Source: Actinomycetota bacterium
GTDB taxonomy: Bacteria > Actinomycetota > Actinomycetes > Nanopelagicales > Nanopelagicaceae
Assembly: GCA_009698045.1 (NCBI GenBank)
Contig: WLRE01000030.1
Coordinates: 1-13,107, forward strand
Length of the DNA: 13,107 nt
Reading direction: 5' to 3'
The notes beneath the pieces are model-generated. The model searched no databases and had not been told where the DNA came from. It saw only the letters and a list, made by a program, of their open reading frames with translations. Both the position numbers and the translations under genes were made by a program. How positions within the stretch are numbered: position 1 is the first letter of the stretch; every line of letters starts with the position of its first letter. Below, piece by piece: positions 5,864 to 13,107 of this stretch.

Positions 5864-7684
5864 ATGTGTGGCATCGTTGGATACACCGGTAAAGGCTTAG
5901 CCCTCTCACCTGTCCTCGAAGGACTTCGTCGCCTGGAATATCGCGGCTATGACTCTGCTGGAATCGCACTCGTCGTTACCAAAGGCGCACCACTCTGGAT
6001 TGAAAAACGTGCCGGAAAACTTGGCAACTTAGAAGAAATTTTGGGCGATGCAATTCCTGAATCTCACAGCGGAATCGGTCATACTCGCTGGGCGACTCAT
6101 GGCGGTCCCACAGACGACAACGCACATCCGCATTTAGATAATGAGGGCAAGTTAGCCCTTATCCATAATGGAATAATTGAAAATTACGTTGAACTCCGGG
6201 CAGAGCTTGAAAAGCGTGGACATACCTTTAAATCTGAAACGGATACTGAGTCCGTAGTGCATTTACTGAGTGATGCTCGCAAAACTCACAAGGGTGATCT
6301 TGCGGCAGCGATGCGCGAAGTCTGCGGCCAATTGCGTGGCTCATTTACGCTACTTGCGATTCACTCCGATGAACCCGGTCGCATCGTCGGTTCTCGTCGC
6401 AATTCTCCACTAGTAGTCGGTGTTGGTGAAGGTGAGAACTTCTTAGCATCAGATGTCTCAGCATTTATTTCGCACACTAAGCGCGCACTCGAGCTCGGGC
6501 AAGACGAGGTAGTTGATATCACTGCATCATCCATTGTTGTAACGGATGCATCAGGCAAAGTTCTACCACACCGCGAATATGAAATTTCATGGGATGCCAG
6601 TGCAGCAGAGCGCGGGGGCTATGCCCACTTCATGCTGAAAGAAATTTACGAACAACCCAAAGCGATTGCAGATACGTTAATTGGTCGCACCGCCGGGTTA
6701 GATCCAGAAATAACTGCTGGGATTGATCTAAAGGGAATTAATAAAGTTGTGATTATTGCCTGTGGAACTGCCTACCACGCGGGCCTTGTCGGCAAATATG
6801 CAATTGAGAAATGGGCAGATATTTCAGTAGATGTTGAACTCGCCTCTGAATATCGTTATCGCGAACCCAGTGTTGATGCACAGACCTTGATAATTCCGAT
6901 CTCTCAATCTGGCGAGACGATGGACACTTTGATGGCCATGCGTTATGCCCGCAGCCATGGTGCTCGGGTATTTTCAGTGTGCAATACCAACGGATCTACT
7001 ATTCCTCGCGAATCCGATGCGGTGCTTTATACCCATGCTGGTCCTGAAATCGCAGTCGCATCGACAAAGGCATTTACGGCCCAACTCATTGCCATGTACC
7101 TACTTGCACTTCACTTAGGTCGTGTTCGCGGAACCCTCGATTCAAAGATTGCTCACGAGATTGAATTAGAGCTTGCAGAACTTCCTGCCAAGGTAGAGCA
7201 AGTTCTTGAGACCGTAGAGCCGTTACGTGAGCTCACCCGTAAATTTAAGGATTCTTCTTCAATGCTCTTCCTTGGTCGCCACGTTGGATTTCCAACTGCG
7301 CTTGAAGGAGCTCTTAAGCTCAAGGAGCTTGCTTACATGCACGCTGAAGGATTCGCTGGTGGTGAACTCAAACATGGACCTATCGCACTTATTGATACCG
7401 GAACACCTGTTATCGCGATTATGCCGGCAGTGGGTACGTTGCTTGCCGAAAAGATGGCGAGCAATGTTCAAGAAGTAAAAGCGCGTGGCGCAATCATTAT
7501 TGCAATTTCTGATGCGCCGCTAGCATCGGCGGATCACCTCATTCGTATTCCATCAACGCACGAATTTCTACAACCAATTCTTTCGGTGGTCCCGTTGCAA
7601 GTTATTGCTTACGAGATGGCAATCGCTCGAGGCAATGACGTTGACCAACCTCGCAACCTCGCAAAATCTGTAACTGTTGAGTAG
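5864..7684 (+). CDS. glmS: Glutamine-fructose-6-phosphate aminotransferase (isomerizing)
   Basis: Makes glucosamine-6-phosphate from fructose-6-phosphate and glutamine, the entry step to amino-sugar and UDP-GlcNAc synthesis. The 606-residue product matches the usual 600-610. The class II glutaminase domain (about 1-220) begins MCGIVGY, with nucleophile Cys2, HTRWATHG (73-80) and HNGIIENY (101-108) with oxyanion-hole N102-G103. Two SIS sugar-isomerase domains follow (about 290-430 and 460-600), with the CGTAYHAG segment (300-307), the phosphate-binding SQSGET (347-352), catalytic E481 in ALEGALKLKE, and H504. The C-terminus DQPRNLAKSVTVE carries the conserved active-site lysine (K601). Nothing essential is missing. 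The gene lies directly after glmM and 10 bases before a PAP2-like gene. The UDP-GlcNAc pathway suggests feedback control, but no regulatory RNA is visible here. Confidence 0.98.
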   Translation: MCGIVGYTGKGLALSPVLEGLRRLEYRGYDSAGIALVVTKGAPLWIEKRAGKLGNLEEILGDAIPESHSGIGHTRWATHGGPTDDNAHPHLDNEGKLALIHNGIIENYVELRAELEKRGHTFKSETDTESVVHLLSDARKTHKGDLAAAMREVCGQLRGSFTLLAIHSDEPGRIVGSRRNSPLVVGVGEGENFLASDVSAFISHTKRALELGQDEVVDITASSIVVTDASGKVLPHREYEISWDASAAERGGYAHFMLKEIYEQPKAIADTLIGRTAGLDPEITAGIDLKGINKVVIIACGTAYHAGLVGKYAIEKWADISVDVELASEYRYREPSVDAQTLIIPISQSGETMDTLMAMRYARSHGARVFSVCNTNGSTIPRESDAVLYTHAGPEIAVASTKAFTAQLIAMYLLALHLGRVRGTLDSKIAHEIELELAELPAKVEQVLETVEPLRELTRKFKDSSSMLFLGRHVGFPTALEGALKLKELAYMHAEGFAGGELKHGPIALIDTGTPVIAIMPAVGTLLAEKMASNVQEVKARGAIIIAISDAPLASADHLIRIPSTHEFLQPILSVVPLQVIAYEMAIARGNDVDQPRNLAKSVTVE

Positions 7685-7694
7685 GTAAATATCG

Positions 7695-8366
7695 ATGAGT
7701 GTCGACCTTATTGTTAAACGCCGAGCACAGATGAAGCGTGCGATTAAGCAGTCCATCCTTCTCTTTGTCGGCTTTCTTATTACTTCGCAACAGATTCTGA
7801 CAAAGGGCTTGCTTTACGATATCGATCACCACGTCGTAAATATGAAGCACTATCGAATTACGGGCATGGCAAGCCACTTTCTCTTAGCGATGGATGATTT
7901 AGGTCTTCGATGGTTTACTGCGACAGTCCTCTTAGTATCAGCGGCAATAATTGGATGGCGGTTTAAATCCTTTAGGCCTTTGAATTTGTCGTTACTCGCC
8001 CTACTTAGTCTCAACCTCGTAGTGGGATGTGCAAAATTAGTTTTCGGTCGCTCCAAGCCTCGCCTACATTTTGATGAATTACATGTGGGTGGACTTTCCT
8101 ACCCCAGTGGCCACGCGGCAAATGCGCTGATCTCTTGGGGGCTACTCGCCTACATAATTTATCGATACACCAAACGTGCGCCATTTAATGGCGTGAATTT
8201 GACTTGGGTAGTCGTGCTCTTCTCGGTAGCAGTCTGCGTTGCATCACTTATTCGAAACACACACTGGCTCTCTGATTTGATTGGCGGCCTCTTTCTTGGT
8301 GGTTCAATTTTGGTCGCAATAATTGCCGTTGATCGCTATTTCCCCTCAAAGAAACAACCCTCCTGA
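7695..8366 (+). CDS. PAP2-superfamily membrane protein (lipid phosphatase-like)
   Basis: A 223-residue integral membrane protein with about six hydrophobic segments (roughly 19-36, 72-89, 97-115, 142-157, 168-186, 195-212). It resembles PAP2 / type 2 phosphatidic acid phosphatases, which dephosphorylate lipid phosphates such as phosphatidate or undecaprenyl pyrophosphate. The middle motif PSGH (137-140) is intact. Motif 1 (KxxxxxxRP) reads K114 ... K121-P122, with lysine in place of arginine. Motif 3 (SRxxxxxHxxxD) keeps H190 and D194, but the usual SR pair aligns to A183-S184, with an arginine instead at 187. Activity is therefore uncertain. It starts 10 bases after glmS and overlaps acpS by one base, within a cell-envelope gene run. 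That fits a role in carrier-lipid or phospholipid turnover, but the substrate is inference. Confidence 0.85.
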   Translation: MSVDLIVKRRAQMKRAIKQSILLFVGFLITSQQILTKGLLYDIDHHVVNMKHYRITGMASHFLLAMDDLGLRWFTATVLLVSAAIIGWRFKSFRPLNLSLLALLSLNLVVGCAKLVFGRSKPRLHFDELHVGGLSYPSGHAANALISWGLLAYIIYRYTKRAPFNGVNLTWVVVLFSVAVCVASLIRNTHWLSDLIGGLFLGGSILVAIIAVDRYFPSKKQPS

Positions 8367-8716
8367 TGAGTTCCATTTTCGGAATAGGTATTGATGTCGT
8401 TAACATCGACCGATTTCAAGAATCTCTCGATCGCACGCCAGGTCTCCTCACAAGAATTTTCACACCGACCGAAGCCACGCTTCCTTTGTCGTCCCTTGCA
8501 GCACGATTTGCTGCGCGTGAAGCGTTAGCAAAAGCGTTAAATGCTAAAGCGCCATTTAATTGGCTTGAGGCTGGAATTATTAACGAACCGTCGGGTAAAC
8601 CCGCTTTCAATTTCTCTGGCGAAATGGCCAAGCGACTCCATGAATTCAATGTTCATCTGACCCTCTCCCATGACGCAGGTATTGCCTCAGCTATGGTAAT
8701 TGTGGAGAACAAATGA
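8366..8716 (+). CDS. acpS: Holo-[acyl-carrier-protein] synthase
   Basis: Transfers 4'-phosphopantetheine from coenzyme A to apo-acyl carrier protein, activating it for fatty acid synthesis. The 116-residue product has normal AcpS length. The N-terminal GIGIDVVNIDRF (6-17) contains the Mg-binding D10. The second motif RFAAREALAKAL (47-58) contains E52 and K56. The LSHDAGIASAMVIV ending (98-111) is the usual last strand. Its ATG shares a base with the PAP2 stop (TGATG) and its stop overlaps the alr start by four bases (ATGA). No independent ribosome binding site is obvious, so translation is probably coupled to the upstream gene. Many actinobacteria have nnrD (a bifunctional NAD(P)HX repair enzyme) between acpS and alr; it is absent here. 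Confidence 0.95.
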   Translation: MSSIFGIGIDVVNIDRFQESLDRTPGLLTRIFTPTEATLPLSSLAARFAAREALAKALNAKAPFNWLEAGIINEPSGKPAFNFSGEMAKRLHEFNVHLTLSHDAGIASAMVIVENK

Positions 8717-9813
8717 AGAATCGCGCGGAAGTTAGGATTGATCTTGAAGCACTTGCGCACAACATTACTCACGCTAAGAGCGGCGGTACTGCTGAAGTAT
8801 TAGCGGTCGTGAAGGCAAATGCATATGGGCACGGTCTTATCCCAGTTGCACAGGCAGCACTCGCTTCCGGCGCGACTTGGTTAGGTACAGCGCTTCTTGA
8901 AGAAGCGTTCGAACTTCGCAATGCAGGAATTAATGCGCCAATCATCGCTTGGCTCACTCCGCCAGGAGCGGCATTTGAAAAGGCAATTGAACTAAATATT
9001 GATCTCTCAGTGCCATCGGTAGCGATTCTTAATCAAATTTCAGAGGCGTCACAGAAGTTAGGAAAGCGGGCGCGGGTACATATAGAGGTCGATACGGGAA
9101 TGACCCGGGGCGGGCTTCTTGAAGAGTGGGAAGAATTCCTCAAACTCTTGCCTAGCGCACATGTGGAAGTTGTTGGTTTCTGGACTCACTTCGCCCGAGC
9201 AGATGAACCGCTATCGGATTACACACAAATTCAGATAAATGTATTTGAGGCAAAACTTCTTGAACTGCAGCATGCCGGATGTTCTCCACAAATTATTCAT
9301 TATGCGAATTCCGCAGCGACTCTATTAAGTATTGGCATTGATCAAAAAATGGTTCGCCTCGGAATTGCTATGTATGGACTCTCACCAGATATTGGATTTA
9401 TGGGACATTCAGCCGCACTTGGGTTGCGACCTGTTATGAGTATCGCTGCGCAACTCCACCTCGTGAAGAAAGTTCCGGCAGGTTCACCGGTGGGTTATGG
9501 CGGAACTGCGGTAACAGAAAGAGAGACCGTCCTTGGCGTTGTTGCAATGGGTTATTCAGACGGAATTCCCCGCAATGCTTCCTCTGCCACCGGAGTTACG
9601 CATAACGGAAAACGTGCACCAATCATTGGCCGAGTATCAATGGATCAATTTGTTGTCGATTTAGGCCCAGATTCCACTGCGCAGGCAGGCGATGAAGTTC
9701 TCGTAATCAGCCAGACTGGCTACACCGCAGATGATTGGGCAAGTGCTTCCGGAACAATTAATTACGAGATAGTTACCCGAATCGCAGCTCGCGTGCCTAG
9801 AATCTCCGTGTGA
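8713..9813 (+). CDS. alr: Alanine racemase (PLP-dependent)
   Basis: Interconverts L- and D-alanine, supplying D-Ala for peptidoglycan cross-linking. The 366-residue product has normal length. The N-terminal TIM barrel begins with RAEVRIDLEAL and carries the PLP-binding lysine K34 in VVKANAYGHG (32-41). Other landmarks are DTGMTRGG (127-134), HYANSAATL (196-204), VRLGIAMYG (214-222), the GYGGT loop (261-265), the catalytic tyrosine Y281 in AMGYSDG, and VSMDQ (308-312) of the C-terminal beta domain. Both catalytic residues are present. A GGAG (8704-8707) lies just before the ATG. It overlaps acpS and livG by four bases each, placing it between lipid/envelope genes and the transporter genes. Confidence 0.97.
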   Translation: MKNRAEVRIDLEALAHNITHAKSGGTAEVLAVVKANAYGHGLIPVAQAALASGATWLGTALLEEAFELRNAGINAPIIAWLTPPGAAFEKAIELNIDLSVPSVAILNQISEASQKLGKRARVHIEVDTGMTRGGLLEEWEEFLKLLPSAHVEVVGFWTHFARADEPLSDYTQIQINVFEAKLLELQHAGCSPQIIHYANSAATLLSIGIDQKMVRLGIAMYGLSPDIGFMGHSAALGLRPVMSIAAQLHLVKKVPAGSPVGYGGTAVTERETVLGVVAMGYSDGIPRNASSATGVTHNGKRAPIIGRVSMDQFVVDLGPDSTAQAGDEVLVISQTGYTADDWASASGTINYEIVTRIAARVPRISV

Positions 9814-10577
9814 ACACAGTCAGTCCGCTGCTCTCGGTATCAGGGCTTCATGTTCAATTTGGTGGCTTAACCGCGCTAGATAGCGCCAGTTTTAATATTT
9901 CTCCTCATTCAGTGGTTGCATTAATTGGTCCTAATGGTGCAGGTAAGACAACCGCCTTTAATGCAATTTCTGGTTTTGTTCCTATTTCCAGTGGTGAGAT
10001 TGAATTTCAAGGAAAAAAGATTTCTTGGCCAAAGACTCATGAACTTGCAGCACTACGTATCTCTCGAACCTTGCAAGGCGTAGGCCTCTTTTCTGGATTA
10101 AACGTCTGTGAAAATGTAATGCTCGGTGCTGATACCCAGAAAAGTTCAAATATATTTACCGATCTCATTGGTGCTTCAGGAAAATCCGAGAAGAGACTTC
10201 GCGAAAAAGCGATGGAGGTTTTGAGTTCTCTCGGGGTCGCACATTTGGCTGAGCGTTTACCTCACGAACTTAGCTATCCGGACTCAAAGAAAGTTGCGCT
10301 TGCTCGAGCCCTTATTTCAGATCCACTCCTTTTGATGCTCGATGAGCCAGCAGCCGGGTTAGATCAAGGCGATATAGATGAATTAGCAACAATCATCAAT
10401 GAAGTGAAGCGAAATTGTGCGGTCTTTGTGGTCGAGCACCATGTGGATTTTGTAGGCGAAATTTCCGACCAGGTTTATGTTCTTAACTTTGGCAAAATCA
10501 TTGCATCTGGAACTTTCGATGCCGTAAAAGAGGATCCCGAAGTTCTCACTGCATATCTCGGAAGCAGTCGCCACTAA
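9810..10577 (+). CDS. livG: HAAT-type ABC transporter ATP-binding protein, LivG-like
   Basis: One of the two ATPases that power a LivHM-type permease for branched-chain or other hydrophobic amino acids, acting on the cytoplasmic face. The 255-residue product is the expected LivG length. It has Walker A GPNGAGKTT (40-48), the Q-loop glutamine Q89, the LivG-type long insertion before the helical domain, Walker B LLLMLDEP (173-180) and H-loop H210. The ABC signature reads LSYPD (154-158) instead of the usual LS-x-G-Q/E, so the conserved glycine is replaced by proline. The GTG start at 9810 overlaps the alr stop (GTGA). A GTG two bases earlier runs directly into a stop and is excluded. The livF start overlaps its stop by one base. 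Substrate cannot be decided from the ATPase alone. Confidence 0.93.
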   Translation: MNTVSPLLSVSGLHVQFGGLTALDSASFNISPHSVVALIGPNGAGKTTAFNAISGFVPISSGEIEFQGKKISWPKTHELAALRISRTLQGVGLFSGLNVCENVMLGADTQKSSNIFTDLIGASGKSEKRLREKAMEVLSSLGVAHLAERLPHELSYPDSKKVALARALISDPLLLMLDEPAAGLDQGDIDELATIINEVKRNCAVFVVEHHVDFVGEISDQVYVLNFGKIIASGTFDAVKEDPEVLTAYLGSSRH

Positions 10578-11290
10578 TGCTGCAGATTAATAATCTTTCT
10601 GTCTCATATGACTCTGTCCAAGCAGTTAATCAGATCTCTTTTACTGCCCAAAAAGGACGTATCACTACAGTTATTGGCGCCAATGGCGCTGGTAAGACGA
10701 CACTTCTGCGGACCATCTCTGGTCTGATTGCTCCAAAATCAGGAACAATCTCTTGGTCGGGCAGAGAAATTCAAGGTATGCGTCCTGAAAATATTGTGCG
10801 CGCTGGAATTGCACAAGCACCTGAAGGTCATTCAGTAATCGCCGAACTCACCGTTGAAGAGAATATTCGCATGGGAGCGCTATTTCGCCTGCGCACTAAT
10901 CGGGCAGATGTGCGTGCAGCTATTTCAGAATCATATGAACTCTTTCCTCGTCTTGAGGAGCGCAAGAGTCAGAAGGCAGGAACCCTCTCTGGTGGCGAAC
11001 GCCAGATGCTTGCAATTAGTCGGGCACTTGTTTCACGTCCTGAACTACTACTGCTGGATGAACCATCTCTTGGTTTAGCGCCATTAATTGTTGAACAGAT
11101 CATCGATACCGTCTCCATTCTCTGCCGCGAAAAGGGATTGACCGTTCTGCTTGTAGAGCAGAATGCGAACACTGCACTAGCAATCGCAGATCACGGTGTT
11201 TTGCTTGCACTAGGCAAAGTTGTTGCTGACATGCCCGCTGCACAATTGCGTGCCGATGAGTCCCTTCGAGCTGCTTACTTGGGGTACTAA
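10577..11290 (+). CDS. livF: HAAT-type ABC transporter ATP-binding protein, LivF-like
   Basis: Second ATPase of the transporter, partner of LivG in the nucleotide-binding heterodimer. The 237-residue product is normal for LivF. Walker A is GANGAGKTT (34-42). The LivF-typical AQAPEGHSVIAELTVEEN (79-96) includes Q-loop Q80. The signature LSGGERQML (137-145) is intact, Walker B is LLLLDEPSLGLAP (157-169), and the characteristic LLVEQNANTAL (191-201) has glutamine at the H-loop position, as in other LivF proteins. It overlaps livG and livH by one base each (TAATG at both ends), implying tight coupling. Since LivF has a canonical signature and LivG does not, the two ATP sites of the pair may be functionally unequal (inference). 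Confidence 0.96.
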   Translation: MLQINNLSVSYDSVQAVNQISFTAQKGRITTVIGANGAGKTTLLRTISGLIAPKSGTISWSGREIQGMRPENIVRAGIAQAPEGHSVIAELTVEENIRMGALFRLRTNRADVRAAISESYELFPRLEERKSQKAGTLSGGERQMLAISRALVSRPELLLLDEPSLGLAPLIVEQIIDTVSILCREKGLTVLLVEQNANTALAIADHGVLLALGKVVADMPAAQLRADESLRAAYLGY

Positions 11291-12201
11291 TGCAAACTTT
11301 CTTAAATGCTCTATTTACTGGCGGATCGCGCGGCGCAATCTACGCACTTGTTGCGCTGGGTCTAGTGCTTGTATGGCGTGGGGCAGGACTTATTAACTTC
11401 GCTCAAATGGGACAGGCGATGTTCAGTGCATATGTTGCATCCACTCTCATTGCACAGGGATACAACTATTGGATTGCATTCTTTGTCGCACTCATAGTTG
11501 GAGCAGCACTGGGAGCAGCCATAGATATTCTGGTGATAAGGCCACTGAAGAAGAAGTCAGGAACTGCAATTCTTGGTAGCCCATCTATGCGTGATGCAAT
11601 TCCAGTTATCGCATCACTTGGAATTCTAGGAATTTTGCAATCAGTTGCCGGAATGATTTGGGCAGGTTCGGAACGCGGTTTCCCAGCGCCGGTAAGTACT
11701 GTCGCACTTAAAGTCGGTGGTAACACCATGCCTTTTACCTACTTCGATCTCTTCACTATTGGAATTGTCATTCTGATACTGATTGCAACATCCCTCTTTC
11801 TCGCGCGCACCTCAGTGGGCTTGGCAATGCGAGCGAGTGCACTCAATTCAGAAGTCGCTCGCTTAAGCGGTATTCGCACGCGCAGCATTCGAACTCTCGG
11901 CTGGGTCATCTCTGGCGCTGTTGCATCAGTGGCGGGGCTGCTCGTTACTCCCGCAACAAATATTTCTCCTAACTCTCTCGATTTGATTCTGATCATTGGA
12001 TTTACCGCATGCGTAATTGGTGGGCTAGATAGCTTGCTTGGCTCTGTCATCGGCGGATTTCTCCTGGGATTTGTGATCGCATTTATCAGCGTCTATGACA
12101 TCCCGGAAGATATTTTTATTGCCATCTTCTTGATTTTGATGGGAATCATGTTCTTCCGACCTCAAGGTCTCTTTGGATCAGAGGTGGGACGCCGTGTTTA
12201 A
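11290..12201 (+). CDS. livH: HAAT-type ABC transporter permease, LivH-like
   Basis: Inner-membrane permease subunit of a branched-chain-amino-acid-type transporter. The 303-residue product is normal length for LivH, with about eight hydrophobic segments. Family landmarks are the N-terminal GSRGAIYALVALGLVLVWR, the INFAQMG segment (35-41), the cytoplasmic coupling (EAA-like) loop around ALNSEVARLSGIRT (184-197), the GGLDSLLGSVIGG segment (244-256) and the typical C-terminal RPQGLFG (290-296). The start shares a base with the livF stop. The end overlaps the livM start by eight bases. It should pair with LivM to form the membrane channel. Confidence 0.95.
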   Translation: MQTFLNALFTGGSRGAIYALVALGLVLVWRGAGLINFAQMGQAMFSAYVASTLIAQGYNYWIAFFVALIVGAALGAAIDILVIRPLKKKSGTAILGSPSMRDAIPVIASLGILGILQSVAGMIWAGSERGFPAPVSTVALKVGGNTMPFTYFDLFTIGIVILILIATSLFLARTSVGLAMRASALNSEVARLSGIRTRSIRTLGWVISGAVASVAGLLVTPATNISPNSLDLILIIGFTACVIGGLDSLLGSVIGGFLLGFVIAFISVYDIPEDIFIAIFLILMGIMFFRPQGLFGSEVGRRV

Positions 12202-13107
12202 GAAATTGGGTCACACTCAAAGGAACTTATTGTTGGCACTCACATTCTTACTTGCCATTTTACTTTTGGGGCACGTTGTTGGGCCGTATAACCAGAATCA
12301 AATTGCAGTTGCCCTCACTCTCTTTATTGGAGTTCTCTCCATTAATATCTTGACGGGTCTATCTGGACAACTCTCATTAGGTCAGAGCGCACTAATGGCT
12401 ATTGGTGGATATTCGTGTGGACTCTTAATGACCAAGCTCGGTATCAACATGTGGTTGGCAATTCCGCTCTCCGCAATTGCTGCAGCCCTCGCAGGCCTAT
12501 TGCTCGGCGCAGTTGCTGCAAAGTTATCCGGACCGTACTTGGCTGGCACAACTCTGGTTCTAGCCCTTGCACTCCCGACAGTTGCTAATAGGTTTGAATC
12601 TGTTTTTGGGGGAGAGTCAGGGATTTCAATTGATACTGGTACTCCACCGCAATGGATCATCGCTCTACTAGGTGATATTTCTTTTGAAGAATGGCAGATT
12701 CTGGTTACTTTGCCATTTGCAGTTCTCGCTCTATATGTCGCGGCTAATTTATTCTCCTCTCGCTCTGGTCGCAGCTGGCGAGCAGTTCGCGATCATGAAT
12801 CCGCGGCCTCATTGATGGGCATAAATGTTGCTCGCACCAAAATTTTGGTATTTGTTATCTCCTCTAGTTTTGCAGGAATTGCAGGTGCGCTCTACGGCCT
12901 TCGTGGATTTGTTGGCACTAGCGTTTTTCCAATCGCGCTCTCGCTCTCGCTTTTAACTGGTTCGATTCTGGGCGGAATGCGCACGCTCTTGGGCGCTGGC
13001 ATTGGAAGCATTGTTATCGTCTTCTTGCCCGATTGGATTGGTAAGTTGGAAGAGCCATTCCAATTCCCAGACCAAATCACTAACTACTTGCCCGGCCTTG
13101 TAACCGG
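12194..13107 (+). CDS. livM: HAAT-type ABC transporter permease, LivM-like, 3' end cut by window edge
   Basis: Frame 2 is open from a GTG at 12194 to the right edge, giving 304 complete codons without a stop. The visible part begins with a basic stretch and a hydrophobic segment (about 11-30). It then shows the LivM-type LTGLSGQLSLGQSALMAIGGY (53-73), GPYLAGTTLVLALA (113-126) with the following FGGESGIS, and the coupling loop GRSWRAVRDHESAASLMGI (192-210), followed by SSSFAGIAGALYG and a GSILGGMRTLLGAGIG segment (256-271). It should form the permease heterodimer with LivH. The start lies inside livH (eight-base overlap) with a GAGG-containing purine stretch (12181-12189) before it. LivM proteins are usually a little over 300 residues, so most of the protein is present. 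Confidence 0.93.
   Translation, partial: MFKKLGHTQRNLLLALTFLLAILLLGHVVGPYNQNQIAVALTLFIGVLSINILTGLSGQLSLGQSALMAIGGYSCGLLMTKLGINMWLAIPLSAIAAALAGLLLGAVAAKLSGPYLAGTTLVLALALPTVANRFESVFGGESGISIDTGTPPQWIIALLGDISFEEWQILVTLPFAVLALYVAANLFSSRSGRSWRAVRDHESAASLMGINVARTKILVFVISSSFAGIAGALYGLRGFVGTSVFPIALSLSLLTGSILGGMRTLLGAGIGSIVIVFLPDWIGKLEEPFQFPDQITNYLPGLVT

Noticed and set aside
7602..7877. 91-codon minus-strand open frame across the glmS/PAP2 junction
   Set aside because: It overlaps two confident genes and shows no recognisable motif or convincing start context.
11739..12050. 103-codon open frame on the minus strand inside livH
   Set aside because: It lies wholly within a well-supported permease gene, has a composition expected of an antisense shadow, and no recognisable domain.
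1..13107. Mobile elements, phage genes, CRISPR arrays, tRNA or rRNA
   Set aside because: I saw no transposase or integrase motifs, no regularly spaced repeats and no cloverleaf-like or rRNA-like stretches; almost all bases are covered by housekeeping or signalling genes.

Overview
The window looks like chromosomal DNA of an actinobacterium of moderate, mid-range GC by eye, with reduced intergenic space. Three things point there: the order rplM-rpsI-glmM-glmS-(PAP2)-acpS-alr, a ribosomal protein S9 with a long actinobacterial-type N-terminal extension, and an actinobacterial-looking L13 with a GTG start. The modest GC and very tight packing would suit a small-genome freshwater lineage such as the acI group (Nanopelagicales, Planktophila-like). 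That placement is inference, not proof. I see no mobile elements, phage genes, tRNA, rRNA or CRISPR.

Region 1 (1-3375) is a signalling cluster: a receiver-only response regulator cut by the left edge, a small exported protein resembling the sulfite-oxidase-type molybdopterin fold, a membrane histidine kinase with an extracytoplasmic sensor region and an unusual C-terminal tail, and an OmpR-type response regulator that overlaps the kinase by one base. The exported protein is a candidate accessory or ligand-sensing partner for the kinase. This is the least standard part of the window.

Region 2 (3376-4484) is a 149-base intergenic stretch holding a possible terminator, a convincing promoter and a GC-rich hairpin, followed by the ribosomal protein pair rplM-rpsI.

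Region 3 (4513-9813) is a cell-envelope block. GlmS and GlmM make glucosamine-6-phosphate and then glucosamine-1-phosphate for UDP-GlcNAc. A PAP2-like membrane protein may act on lipid phosphates. AcpS activates acyl carrier protein for lipid synthesis, and Alr supplies D-alanine for peptidoglycan.

Region 4 (9810-13107) encodes a branched-chain-amino-acid-type (HAAT) ABC transporter in the order livG-livF-livH-livM, with livM cut by the right edge. From acpS onward every gene overlaps its predecessor by 1-8 bases, so the transporter appears translationally chained to alr. No substrate-binding protein gene is inside the window. No whole new system can be demonstrated. The best leads are the kinase/molybdopterin-fold pairing, the degenerate PAP2 motif set, the altered LivG signature motif and the transporter fused to the end of the envelope operon.
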